From positions 3,677,031 through 3,741,030 of the forward strand of contig CM034142.1 in assembly GCA_019914995.1 (NCBI GenBank): DNA of 64,000 nucleotides. The letters are read 5' to 3'. The translations under genes and the position numbers were made by a program. This DNA comes from Acanthochlamys bracteata (lineage: Eukaryota > Streptophyta > Magnoliopsida > Pandanales > Velloziaceae). The stretch's first letter is position 1. Each line of letters begins with the position of its first letter. This document shows positions 27,930 through 39,011 of the stretch, piece by piece. The notes beneath the pieces were generated by a model. That model saw nothing but the letters and a program-made list of their open reading frames with translations. It had not been told where the DNA came from and made no database searches.

Positions 27930-28100
27930 TGTTGGAAATACAAGTATAATTTTGATGATAATAAAGAATTAAAAATTATGATTTATATAAGACTAATAAT
28001 TTGAAAACAAGTCTGCAGGATTAGACAAACAAAGATCATTTAATTTACAGACAACAAAAGCGGCCATCATCTGACCCAATTTGTTATGCTACTACATAAT

Positions 28101-28319
28101 GGACAGAGGACAAGACAGGATAGAGGATACCCACAGCTAAATAACATTAACTTCTTTGTCTTGCTATTGAAGCGGGACAGAGAACACCATACGGGACAGA
28201 GGATGCCACAGCTAAATAACGACCAATTGCTATCTTTGCTCATCTGGCGGGACAGAAGAACAACATCAAGGATAGAGGATGCAGCAGCCACATTCTGATC
28301 GTTGTTTGGCTATTGAAGC
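28101..28319 (+). repeat. Three degenerate 74-bp repeats inside the 5' LTR
   Basis: Units begin at GGGACAGA-like blocks at 28101, 28174 and 28249. Each holds a second AGAGGAT(G/A)C block, and units 1 and 2 contain CACAGCTAAATAAC. Units 1 and 3 end in TATTGAAGC. Repeats in the upstream part of an LTR often act as promoter or enhancer elements, but that role here is only an inference. Confidence 0.75.
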
Positions 28320-28781
28320 ATATGCAGACTTCTCTGTTTCGGGACAAACCCATATGTTCAACGGCAACGAAGTTTCCCTTGCCTTCAAAAATCACCTGCA
28401 CTTACAACAGATTGAAGGACTTCAAACAGAAGATTTTCAAGAGCTAGAATCATCTTCACTTTCACACAAAAGGGAAGCTCAATAATCAAGGAAAGAAAGC
28501 AGTCAAAGTCCTTGATCAGTCAAGCGGTCAACCTGCACTGCATTTATTATGGACATACCATATCAACTCATCAGCTCACCGAAATTCAAACAGAAGCTTA
28601 GCTGAATTAAGCACTCAACCCTTGGCAGCAAATTCAAATCTCTTCAACGCATTCAATGCAACAAAGACTTTGCACAAACACATTTGAAGAACAACTGGAC
28701 AACACCATTTCCTTCTTTGGCGTGAAGAACCGGCGCCAGCAACAGCGTTCCTCAACGGCTCACCTTGCAGGAAAGATGTTC

Positions 28782-28788
28782 TATAAAG
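28782..28788 (+). promoter_or_regulatory. Possible TATA box of the 5' LTR
   Basis: TATAAAG lies in a stretch that is conserved in the 3' LTR, where 33090-33097 reads TATAAAAA. Position within the LTR is reasonable for a U3/R boundary, but no transcript start can be proved from sequence. Confidence 0.4.
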
Positions 28789-29571
28789 GAGTCACGGCAA
28801 CGAGGAAGCGTGGTGGAGAAATAGAGAAAAACAGGAGAGAACAAAAAAAAACAAAAGTAGAGAGAATCAAGCAAAAAAAAGAGACATACAAGAACTCTAC
28901 CACTCTACACAAAAAAACCCCTACTAGGTCCACGAACTTGCTACTCCACACAAACAAATCTTCTGCAAATCATCTTGAAGAAATCTCTCAAGCAATCTCT
29001 CCGATCATCTCATCCGAATCACCGATTAAACACCCAACATTCATGAGATAGATCCTGCACTCAATACTTGTTTATTTTCTTGTAACTTGTCACTTACGGT
29101 TGTAAAGGTGGTCTTTGGATCTGCCGTAAAGAAGCTCGGGTAGAGCTTGGTGTAAGCTCTTAGACCTTGTAATAGTGCTAGCAAATCGGCCCGGGGGACA
29201 GGCGTGTCGGGAGGTGGTAGGGGTTGTCTTGCGAAATAACTTTCGGTAGAGTATGTGTGTTGGCGAAGCACTTTGCTCTAGGTGTATTTGTAGCTTATTA
29301 AAGGTCTAGTGAAGCTTTGGCTCTGGTGATAGAGCGGCCAGTGGATGTAGGCAAAGGGGTTTTGCGAACCACGTTAAATACCACGAGCACTACTCTTTGT
29401 TACTTACAAGTAAACACACTAACTCTTACATGCTGCGAGTTCAAAGCATTGACACGGTCAATTTATTAGCTCTCTGCCGATGTAGGATAACAAACTTAAC
29501 GAAAAATTTTTATAAACTAACTCAATTCACCCCTCCCCTCTTGAGTTAATCTTGCAGGAATATCTAACAAT

Positions 29572-29583
29572 TGGTATCAGAGC
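29572..29583 (+). other. Primer binding site (initiator Met tRNA)
   Basis: TGGTATCAGAGC lies two bases after the 5' LTR end. It is the usual complement of the plant initiator tRNA-Met 3' end in Ty1/copia elements. It fixes the LTR boundary. Confidence 0.93.
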
Positions 29584-29631
29584 AGGCCTCCAAAAATCAA
29601 AGGTCTAACAACCTTGAGGTAAAAGATCCTT

Positions 29632-30607
29632 ATGGCTAACCTTGTTCCTATAGCTTTTGAAGGTAGATCCTCCAACAGACCACCACTCTTTGATGGAACA
29701 AATTATGGCTACTGGAAAACCAAGATGACAATCTTCATTCGAGCACAAGACTTCACACTATGGAAGATCATACGGGACGGACCTATCCTTCCAACCAAAA
29801 CTGGTCCAGATGGGATACGTATCCCAAATTTGAACGAGAATACAATGATGAAGATAACAAGCTTATATCAATGAATAGCAGAGCTATGAACCTTACAGAC
29901 AGCATTTGGATCCTAATGAGTTCAACCGAATCAGTGCTTGCAACTCTGCCAAAGAAATATGGGATCAGTTGGAGGTAACGCATGAAAGAACCATTCAAGT
30001 CAAGGAAACCAGAGTGAATCTGCTCATGCATGAGTATGAAAACTTCAGGATGAACCGAGGTGAGTCCATTTCTCAGATGTTCACTAGATTTACTAACATT
30101 ACAAATCCTCTGAAGAATTTAGAAAAAGTATTCAAACCTGAAGAACTGAAATGGAAGATATTGAGAGCTGTGCTGCCAACATTTGGATCTAAAGTAGATG
30201 CCATAGAGGAAAATCCAACTTTTCCTCAAATGTCACTTGATGAACTGATTGGCAAGCTAATGGCCAAGGAATTATCTCTGAAGAAAATTGATGAATGTCC
30301 TGAAGGGATTGCATTAAAGATCAACGACCAGCAGGTAAGTGATTCTTCCTCTGATGAAGACATTGCACTCTTAACCCGTAAATTTAAAAGTTTTCTCAGA
30401 AGAAACAAGTTTAGAAAAAGAAGGGTTCCTGGAAGAACCAATAGAGGAGAGGACAGACAGGACACCAACTGCTTCAACTGCAATAAGTCAGGACACTTCA
30501 AGTACGATTGTCCACTGCACAATAAATCTAAATATAAGGACACAAGAAGAAAACGAGCTATGGCAGCCTGGAGTGATGAAGATGAAAGTTCATCAGAAGA
30601 CAGTTAG
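29632..30607 (+). pseudogene. Copia Gag polyprotein, two frameshifts and a terminal stop
   Basis: Gag builds the virus-like particle that packages the element RNA. It starts at an ATG 48 bases after the primer site. The N-terminal block LFDGTNYGYWKTKM is the typical plant copia Gag beginning. The frame then breaks at about 29830 and 29900. From about 29906 it continues open: DPNEFNRISACNSAKEIW, KETRVNLLMHEYENF, and a CX2CX4HX4C zinc knuckle (CFNCNKSGHFKYDC) near 30471-30512. An in-frame TAG at 30605-30607 separates it from the acidic MADHEDDNE segment, which continues in the same frame. In related elements gag and pol are one frame here, so the TAG is likely a disabling mutation. The element cannot make a normal Gag. 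Confidence 0.9.
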
Positions 30608-31564
30608 ACTGAGATAGAGAAAATTGAAGAAAACAACTTATGCCTAATGGCAGATCATGAAGATGACAATGAGGTAAACTCTACTGACTATAATGATTCT
30701 AATGAACAATTACAAGATGTTTTTGATGAACTGTATGCAAAATACCTACATGCCAAAACTGACTGCAAAACTATGAAGGTATGCATGCATAAATTTAAGG
30801 ATGAAAACGAATGTCTGAAAAAGGAAATATTTGTTTTAAAAAATGCTTTAGAAGACAAAACTGATGCTATGAAAGACACACTCAATGCAGATTATGATCA
30901 TATTAACTCTAAACTATGTGCACTGCATATTGAAAATAAACGCTTGACTCAAATAAATGAAAAGCTTCATGTCAAACTAAATGAATGTAAGATTGGAGCA
31001 CTGACAAGATGCACAAAAAGCTCAAGCATAGACATGATAAAGAAAATTGCTGAGCTTGAGGAGTTGAATGAGGCACTAAGTAGAGAGGTAGACAGACTGT
31101 CATACCCCACCATTCCAGATCTTAAACCATTCATGACTGATTATATAAATATGCACATAAAAGAAACTAAGCTGATGGAAGAAAATCAAAGACTGCTTCA
31201 AGAGAACAAAGCTCTGCAGAGTAAGAACCTTGATCTAGAAGCATCACTGGCAAGATTTGTAAATGAAAAGGATAGACTAGATGCAATACTGGGAGCTCAA
31301 CGCAGCCCATACAGAAAAGAAGGAATAGGATTCATTCCAGCATCTATAGCAACTGGTAAACAAGTCTCAAGGTATGATCAGCCCTCCACAAGCCACTCAG
31401 GTATGGTAACAGAAAGAATACAAAACAAAAATTTAATGTCTAAAGCATATACAAACAAATATGTCCTACTCCACAATACCTTTTTGTTAAATGCTTTCAT
31501 TGTGGCGAGAAAAAAGGGCATAATGTTAATTCGTCTTTGGTATATAAAAACACCAATAAAATAA
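30608..31564 (+). pseudogene. Copia coiled-coil gag/pol spacer
   Basis: This lies in the same frame as the gag zinc knuckle after the TAG. The start NNLCLMADHEDD is the usual SIRE-type link. The following 300 residues are rich in Glu, Lys, Leu and Asn in heptad-like order (for example around 30800-31000 and 31170-31280), as in the long coiled-coil segment of SIRE/Maximus elements. The frame is lost at about 31490. There a second cysteine/histidine motif (CFHCGEKKGH in another frame) has an extra residue and is cut off. Role in the family: particle assembly or an unclear function. Not functional here. Confidence 0.82.
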
Positions 31565-31781
31565 AAATGATATGGGTTCTAAAAGGAACATATAATAAAG
31601 CACTAACTCTTTAGGACCCAAAAAATTTGGGTACCTAAGCACTAAAGACTTCTTTTGCGCAGGAAGGAGAGGAGCTAACTTGAAAAATAGCAAATGGTCT
31701 TGGACGTGGTGCTCAAGACATATGACAGAAATGAAGAATGTTTTAGTGATCTACGAAAACAATTCGGTGGAAATGTAATCC
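31565..31781 (+). pseudogene. Copia aspartic protease, catalytic motif destroyed
   Basis: Between the coiled coil and the integrase frame, fragments in shifting frames match the family order: PKKFGYLST (the usual WVPK region), then NSKWSWTWCSRHMT at about 31687-31728. The family normally has W-x-LDSGCSRHMT there. The Asp-Ser-Gly active-site codons are corrupted by a small indel, so no processing protease could be made. The N-terminal half of the protease is otherwise recognisable, and its second half (KKCKVIGIGQIG) opens the following frame. Confidence 0.75.
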
Positions 31782-32693
31782 TTGGAGACAACAAAGAAGT
31801 GCAAAGTAATAGGCATAGGACAAATAGGTAATCCCTCCTCTCTGTGCATAGAAAATGTTCTTCATGTTAAAGGATTAAAACATAACCTGATAAGCATAAG
31901 TCAATTATGTAATAATGGATTTAAAGTCAATTTTGATAATCACTTTCTTTGCTCAGTTGTCAATCTCATCATCCGTGAAGAAATACTAAACGGGAAAAAG
32001 GAAGGTAATGTTTATGTACTCTATATTGATGATCTTCCTAACAACAAAATGTGTTTAGTAGCAAGTCAGCAGGAAAGCAGCTGGCTCTGGCATAGGCGTT
32101 TGGGACACTGCAACATTAAGATACTATCAAAACTGTCTAAATTAAAACTAGTAAAGGGACTGCCTGAAGCCAACTATAGCTTGGATGAATTATGTGATGC
32201 ATGTTCCCAAGGAAAACAAGTGAAGTCATCATTCAAGCACAAGCAAGTGATAACAACCAAGCAACCATTACAACTGCTACACATGGATTTATTTGGACCA
32301 GCAAGAACAGCAAGGTTGGGAGGTAAATATTACTGTCTAGTAATAGTAGATGATTATTCTCGTTTCTGTTGGGTTTACTTCTTAGCATACAAGAATGATG
32401 CCCTGAAAACATTCATATGCTTTTTCAAAAAAATTCAAAAAGAACTAAACCTAAACATCTGTGCTATTAGAAGTGATCATGGCAAGGAATTTCAAAACTG
32501 TTACTTTGATGAATTCTGTGACTCGAATGGTTTAACACATAACTTCTCTGCTCCAAGAACTCCCCAACAAAATGGTGTAGTAGAAAGGAAAAATAGAGTG
32601 CTAGTAGAAATGGCTCGAACCATGCTCATAGAACAGAATCTACCAAAATATTTTTGGCGGAAAGGCATTAATCTTTGCATGTTATATTATTAA
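31782..32693 (+). pseudogene. Copia GAG-pre-integrase and integrase core
   Basis: Integrase inserts the cDNA into the host genome. The frame reads the end of protease (LHVKGLKHNLISISQLC). It then has the HHCC zinc-binding region with WHRRLGH and LCDACSQGK at about 32090-32215, and the core with all three acidic residues: D in LHMDLFGP, D in RSDHGKEF, E in TPQQNGVVERKNR. There is no ATG at its beginning; it is part of a larger polyprotein whose upstream frames are broken. It ends by frameshift at KYFWRKGINLCMLYY instead of the usual A(C)YIINR continuation. The catalytic core itself looks intact. Confidence 0.92.
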
Positions 32694-33033
32694 CCGTGCA
32701 TTTATTCGCCCCATTCTTAAAAAGACTCCATATGAGCTTTTAAAGGGAAGAATTCCAAATATCGGTTACTTAAAAACCTTTGGATGCAAATGTTTTATCC
32801 TCAACAACGGGAAAAATAATCTTGGGAAGTTTGATGCAAAAAGTGATGAAGGTATTTTTTTCAGTTACTCTTCAATATCAAAAGCTTATAGAATTTTTAA
32901 CAAACGGACTATGATTGTTGAAGAATCCATGCATGTATTATTTAACGAGTCTAACAATGGGACGAGAAGAAATCGAGAACCAGATGCAGGATCAGAAGAA
33001 CCACTGGACAACACCATTCCTTCTCTGACGTGA
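32677..33033 (+). pseudogene. Copia integrase C-terminal part fused to LTR sequence
   Basis: Continues the integrase after the frameshift in another frame: ACYIINRAFIRPILKKTPYE, then YLKTFGCKCFILNN, GKFDAKSDEGIFF and ESMHVLFNESN, all standard copia landmarks before reverse transcriptase. The element sequence stops at about 32993-33003 and LTR-interior sequence follows. GAAGAAC is shared at the join. The last codons before the stop (PLDNTIPSLT) are therefore read from the LTR. Reverse transcriptase and RNase H are absent. Confidence 0.9.
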
Positions 33034-33881
33034 AGAACCGAGCGCCAACAGCAACGTTCCTCAACGGCTCCTGCACAGGAAAGATGTTCTATAAAAAGGG
33101 AGTCACAGCAACGAGGAAACGTGGTGGAGAAATAGAGAAAAACAGGGAGAGAACAAAAAGAAAAGTAGTAGAGAGAATCCAAGCAAAAGCAGAGACATAC
33201 AAGAACTCTACCACTCTACAAAAAAACTCCCACCAACGGCCACGAACTTGAGTACTCACACAAACAAATCTTTTTGCAAATCATACCAAGAAATCTCTCA
33301 GCCAATCTCTCCGATCGTCTCATCCGAATCACCGATTAAACACCCAACATTCATGAGATAGATCCTGCACTCAATACTTGTTTATTTTCTTGTAACTGTT
33401 ACTTACGATTGTAAAGGTGGTCTTGGATGCACCCGGTAAAGGAAGCTCGTGTAGAGCTTGGTGTAAGCTCTTAGACCTTGTAATAGTGCTAGCAAATCAG
33501 CCAGTGGGGACAGGCGTGTCGGGAGGGTGGTAGGGGGTTGTCTTGGCGAAGAAACCCGGTGAGAGTATGTGTCTTGGCGAAGCACTTCGCTCTAGGTGTA
33601 TTTGTAGCTTATTAAAGGTCTAGTGAAGCTTTGGCTCTGGTGATAGAGCGGCCGTGGATGTAGGCAAAGGAGTTTTGCGAACCACGTTAAATACCCCAGG
33701 CACACTACTTTGTTGTTATACATTTAGTAAACACACTAACTCTTCTATCTGCGCAGTTACAAAGATTGACCACGGTAGTTTGTGTGCTCTCAAGATGGGA
33801 TAACAAACTTAACGAAAATTTTTATAGACTAACTCAATTCACCCCTCCCCTCTTGAGTTAATCTTACAGGAATATCTAACA
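33003..33881 (+). repeat. 3' LTR, 5'-truncated (879 bp)
   Basis: Matches 28695-29569 of the 5' LTR and ends TCTAACA before the target-site copy. Its first about 765 bp are missing through the same deletion that removed reverse transcriptase. It differs from the 5' LTR by many small indels, several at CAG-containing sites, so LTR divergence should not be used to date the insertion. Confidence 0.93.
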
Positions 33882-33886
33882 CCTGA
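33882..33886. repeat. Target-site duplication, right copy (CCTGA)
   Basis: Direct copy of 27925-27929. After it the interrupted array unit resumes. Confidence 0.93.
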
Positions 33887-33902
33887 TAAGGGAGAGAAAC
33901 AG

Positions 33903-35521
33903 ATGAAAAAGTTCGCAATCAAGACATACATTCAGCACAAACAAATAAGAGAATCACCTAACTTAACCAAGCAAGCAAATAACTGCTTCACTTATTACAA
34001 TCAACGTTCGAAAGTAGACCTTCTCACCAGCCCTCGCGTGGTTCTTTCAACACGAAATTAGAGAAAAGATTAGACCTCCCTAATGAGAAGCTTAGTCAAG
34101 CCAACAGTTCGTTCGATGAACTGCCGTAGATAACTAAAGGAGCAAGGATGCAATAGGGAAGAACTAGCAAACCAGAATGTGTATGAGAGAATTAGCAACT
34201 TATGGTGACAAAAGGATCACAACGAGCACCAATAATCAAAATAATAAAGCCAGAACTCCCAAATTCTTTTAGTGTTTTGATTTTAAGGATAGAAAATGGC
34301 AGAATATCGATCCCAACATTGCAAATTCTGAGTTGAAGTATAGTATTATGAATGGGAAGGAAATCTTATATCATAGAGAATGAACTCAAACAAAAACAAA
34401 AAGTGAACACAAGGCAAGATATCATATTAGCCGTAGGGTTGTTTGTCAAGTATTACGTAGAGAATTTACATTACTGAAATTTTTTGACCTTTTAGGTATA
34501 ATTCGTTAATTTAAAACAACAACCAACTTTAAAGAAAAAAGCTTATCACCCTACCACAAACCGTTAGTTAGCATCTTAAAAAAATAGTACTAAAGAACAG
34601 AATGATCTAGCATTTGTAAATAGTAGAATGTTCCACCAGCTATTATATCGGTTGTTTAAACTTTTACAAAAGTCCAATAAAAGTGTGACTTCGCAGATTA
34701 AGTAAGTCTTCCATATAAAATTTTTAGAAAGAATGGCTTAGGAATAACGATGAACTAATCAAATCCATTTCCTAGTGTTACTTTCATATTCGTTAGATAC
34801 AATAAGCTATATCGACAGAAAGCAGCTGCAGCTGCGCAATTTAGTTTTCAAAGCATGTCAGATACGAAATTGAAGTTCGTAGTAAGACAAAATAATAGTT
34901 CAAGAACTGCTAACTCCTACCTGTTACTTCTAACAAGCTTCCATCTCCACATGGCATAAAACAGAAAACATATTACAAGATACATAGTTGAATCGGTCAG
35001 ATTAGCAGCAGAAACTAATTAATCAGATAAAAACAAACTAAAGCATCAAGAAATAGAATCCAGAAAATAGGCATCTTACTATGTGGTACTTGGATGCCTG
35101 GTTTATTAGTACAATGTCCCTTCAACAGGCCATCCGCTACATTAAAAACCTAAAACAAAGTGGAAGTTAGGGAAAAATCATTAGGCAAACATACTAAGCA
35201 AGTAGGAAGTTCCATGAAAGATTCAGAGGAGCAGAAAACTTAACTTTTAAGTTGAGTGGCAGCTTAATAGATCGCGAGCATTGAAGACAACTTGGCCTTA
35301 CAATCAAAAGTCAAGCTTTTTTAGAGCTGAAACAAAGTAGGCAAAAGAAAAACAAACAAACCTGAGTAAACTTAGAAAATCAAGAAGAAGCAGAATGACA
35401 GAGAGGAGCACGCAACTAAACTATCAAAGCTAGGGTCTGCTAACTCATTTCCTGTCTTGAAGAAAAGTTGAACCCCAACCAAAACTCTTAGGTTTTTTAA
35501 CCTGATAAGGGACAGAAACAG
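33903..35521. repeat. Array 1 unit, 1619 bp, short type
   Basis: A standard short-type monomer, the first complete one to the right of the retrotransposon, and closest to the unit at 26350. Confidence 0.92.
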
Positions 35522-37268
35522 ATGAAAAAGTTCGCAATCAAGACATACATTCAGCACAATAAAATCAGACAACCACTTAACTTAACCAAGCAAGCAAATA
35601 ACTGCTTCACTTATTACAATCAATGTTCGAAAGTAGACCTTCTCACCAGCACTCACGTGGTTCTTTTAGCACGAAATTAGAGAAAAGATCAGACCTCTCT
35701 AGTGAGAAGCTTAATCAAGTTAGCTGTTCGTTCGATGATCTATCCTGTATACCTCAAAGAGCAAGGATGCAATAGGGAACAAAAAGAAAACCAGAATGTG
35801 TATGAGATAATTAGCAACTAAAAGTGACAAAAGGATCACAATGAGAACCAATAATCAAAATAACAAAGCCTGAACTCCCAATTGTTTCAATTTTTTGATT
35901 TAAGGGTAGAAAATGACATAATATCGATCCCAACATTGCAAATTCTGAGTTGAAGTATAGTATTATGAATCGGAAGGAAATCTTATATCATAGAGAAATA
36001 ACACAAGCAAAAACAAAAACGGAAAACAAGGCAAGATATCATATAAGCCGTAGGGTTGTTTGTTAAGATTACGTATAGAATTTAAATTACCGGAGTTTAT
36101 CACCTTTTAGGTATAGTTCGTTAATTTAAAACCACAATCAACTTTGAAGGCAAAAGCTCATCACCCTGCCTCAAAATGTTAGATAGCATCTTAAAAAAAT
36201 ATTACTAAAGAACAGAATGATCTGACGTTGTAAATAGTAGAATGTTCCAGTAGCTATTATGTCGGTTGTTTATACTTTTGCAAAGTCCAATAAAAGTGAC
36301 TTCGGAGATTAAGTACGTCTTCCATATAAAATTTTTAGAAAGAATGGCTTAGCAATAACGATGTACTAATCAAATCCATTTCCTAGTGTTACTTTCATAT
36401 TCGTTAGAAACAATACGCTATCTCGGCAGAAAGTAGCTGCAGCTGCGCACTTTAGTGTTAAACGCATGTCAGATACCAAATCGTAGTTCGTAGTAATCAT
36501 TTACGAATACAAAACAGCAAAAACAACATACAGCAAAGGAAACATGCACCATTTCCAATAAGAAACTACCAAAAAGAAACGAAACATAAGACATAGCCAG
36601 ACAAGACATTCTTATAACATTACCGACGCACAAGACTAAATAGTAGTTCATGAACTGCTAACTCCTACTTGTTACTTCTAACAAGTTTCCATCTCTACAT
36701 GGCATAAAATAGAAAACATATTGCAAGATACGTAGTTCATTCGGTCAGATCAGTAGGAGAAATTAATTAATCAGTGAAAAACAAACTTAAACAACTTAAG
36801 CATTAAGAAAAAGAATCCAGAAAATAAGCATCTTACTACTTGGTACTTGGATGCCTTGTTTATTAGCACGACGTCCCTCCAACAGTCCATCCGCTACATT
36901 AATAACCTGAAACAAAGTGGAAGTTAGGGAAAAATCATTACGCAAACATACTAAGTAAGTAGGAAGTTGCATCAAAGATTCAGAGGACCAGAAAACCTAA
37001 CTTTTAGGTTGAGTGGCAGCTTAATAAATCGCGAGCATTGAAGACAACTTCGCCTTACAACCAGAAGTCTGATCTTTTTAGAGCAGGCAAAATAAAAGCA
37101 ATCAACCCCGAGTAAACTTAGAAAATTAAGAAGAAGCAGAATGATAGAGAAGACCACGCAACTAAACTATCAAGGCTGGGGGCTGCTAACTCATTGCCTG
37201 CATTGAATAGAAGGTGAACCCCCAACCAAAACTCTTAGCTTTTTTAACCTGAAAAGGAAGAGAAACAG
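35522..37268. repeat. Array 1 unit, 1747 bp, long type
   Basis: The first unit with the extra segment (36497-36632). It also shows the change from CTTATGGTGAC to CTAAAAGTGAC. Confidence 0.92.
36497..36632. repeat. Extra 135-bp segment of long-type array 1 units
   Basis: It starts TCATTTACGAATACAAAAC and ends just before AAGACTAAAT. Homologous copies lie at about 38241-38377, 39965-40102 and 41734-41868, always at the same place (after GTAGTAAG). In short-type units the same place reads GTAGTAAGACAAAAT. AAG is shared at both ends, which suits a single deletion in the ancestor of the short type. Confidence 0.85.
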
Positions 37269-39011
37269 ATGAAAAAGTTTCAATCAAGACATACATTCAG
37301 CACAAAGAATTCAGAGAAGCACATAACCAAGCAAGCAAATAACTGCTTCACTTATTACAATCAATTTTCCAAAGTAGACCTTCTCACCAGCCTGGCGTGG
37401 TTCTTGCAAGGTGAAATTAGAGAAAAAATAAGACCTCCCATATGAGAAGCTTAATCAAGCCAATTGTTCGTTCGATGATCTGTCCTGGATACCTAACAGA
37501 GCACGGATGCAGTAGGGAACAAATAGCAAATTAGAATGTGTATGAGATAATTGGCAACTTAAAGTGACAAAAGGATCACAATGAGCACCAATAATCAAAA
37601 TAACAAAGCCTGAACTCCCAATTGTATCAATTTTTTGATTTAAGGGTAGAAAATGGCAGAATATCGATCCCAACATTGCAAATTCTGAGTTGAAACATAG
37701 TATTATGAATGGGAAGGAAATCTATATCATAGAGAATTAACACAAGCAAAAACAAAAAGGGAACACAAGGCAAGATATCATATAAGCAGCAGGGTTCTTT
37801 GTCAAGAATTACGTAGAGAATTTACATTACCCGAGTTTATGACCTTTTAGGTATAATTCGTTAATTTAAAGTGACAACCAACTTTGAAGGCAAAAGCTCA
37901 TCATCCTTCCACAAACTTTTAGATAGCATGTTAAAATAATAATACAAAAGAACAGAATGATCTAACATTAGTAAATAGTAGAATATTCCACCAGCTATTA
38001 TATCGGCTGTTTAAACATTTCCAAAAGTCCAATAAAAGTGTGACTTTACAGATTAAGTAAGTCTTCAATATAAATTTTTAAAAAGAATGGCTTAGGAATA
38101 ACATTGTACTCATCAAATCCATTTCCTAGTGTTACTCTCATATTCGCTCGAAACAATAAGCTATCTCGATAGAAAGTAGCTGCAGCTATGCACTTTAGTC
38201 TTAAAAGCATGTCAGATTGGAAATTGTAGTTCATAGTAAGCATTTATGAATACAAAACAGCAAAAACAACATAGCGCAAAGGAAACATGCAACATTTCCA
38301 ACAAGAAACTACCAAAAAAGAAACGAAACATAAGACATAACCAAACAAGACATCCTTATAACGTTACCGACGTACAAAACAAAATAATAGTTCATGAACT
38401 GCTAACTCCTACCTGGTACTTCTAACAAGCTTCCGTCTCTACATGGCATAAAACATAAAACATATTGCAAGATACAAAGTTTATCCGGTCAGATCAGTAG
38501 GAGAAACTAATTAATTAGCGAAAAATAAACTTAAGCGTTAGGAAAAAGAATCCAGAAAACAGGCATCTTACTACTTGGTACTTGGATGCCTGGTTTATTA
38601 GTACAACGTCTCTCGAACAGGCCATCCGCTACATTAATAACCTGAAACAAAGTGGAAGTTACGAAAAATCATTAGGCAAACAAACTAAGTAAGTAGGAAG
38701 TTGCATCAAAGATTCAGAGGAGCAGAAAACTTAACTATCAAGTTGAGTGGCAGCTTTATAGATCACGAGCATTGAAAACAACTTGGCCTTACAACCAGAA
38801 GTCTAAACCTTTTTAGAGCTGAAACAAAGCAGGCAAAATACAAACATCAAACCTGAGTAAACTAGAACATCAACAAGAAGCAGAATGATAGAGAGGAGCA
38901 CGCAACTAAACTACCAAGGCTAGGGGCTGCTACTCATTGCCTGTGTTGAAGAGAAGGTGAACCCCAAACCAAAACTCCTAGCTTTTTTAACCTGAAAAGG
39001 AAGTGAAACAG
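37269..39011. repeat. Array 1 unit, 1743 bp, long type
   Basis: A long-type monomer with the extra segment at about 38241-38377 and many private substitutions. Confidence 0.92.

Larger units (their letters stand above)
27930..29569 (+). repeat. 5' LTR of the copia element
   Basis: It begins TGTTGG, ends TCTAACA, and is followed after two bases by the primer binding site. Its last 875 bp match 33003-33881. It contains a threefold 74-bp repeat near its start and a TATA-like CTATAAAGG at about 28781. Open frames inside it show no similarity to known proteins and are treated as chance. Confidence 0.93.
27930..33881 (+). mobile_element. Ty1/copia retrotransposon, SIRE/Maximus-like, internally deleted
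   Basis: A 5952-bp element bounded by TGTTGGAAATA and ATATCTAACA and by a 5-bp target-site duplication. Order: 5' LTR (1640 bp), initiator-Met primer site, gag with zinc knuckle, a long coiled-coil segment, protease remnant and integrase. Sequence homologous to the LTR interior then follows directly. Reverse transcriptase, RNase H, polypurine tract and roughly the first 765 bp of the 3' LTR are missing. The long LTR and the coiled-coil gag/pol spacer point to the SIRE/Maximus lineage; this assignment is from domain layout, not from a tree. It cannot transpose on its own. It lies on the strand opposite to the gene-like strand of array 1. Confidence 0.93.

Noticed and set aside
28656-29051. A 131-codon frame inside the 5' LTR
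   Set aside because: It is low-complexity Lys/Arg/Thr-rich sequence over the LTR, is shifted and broken in the 3' LTR copy, and resembles no retrotransposon protein.
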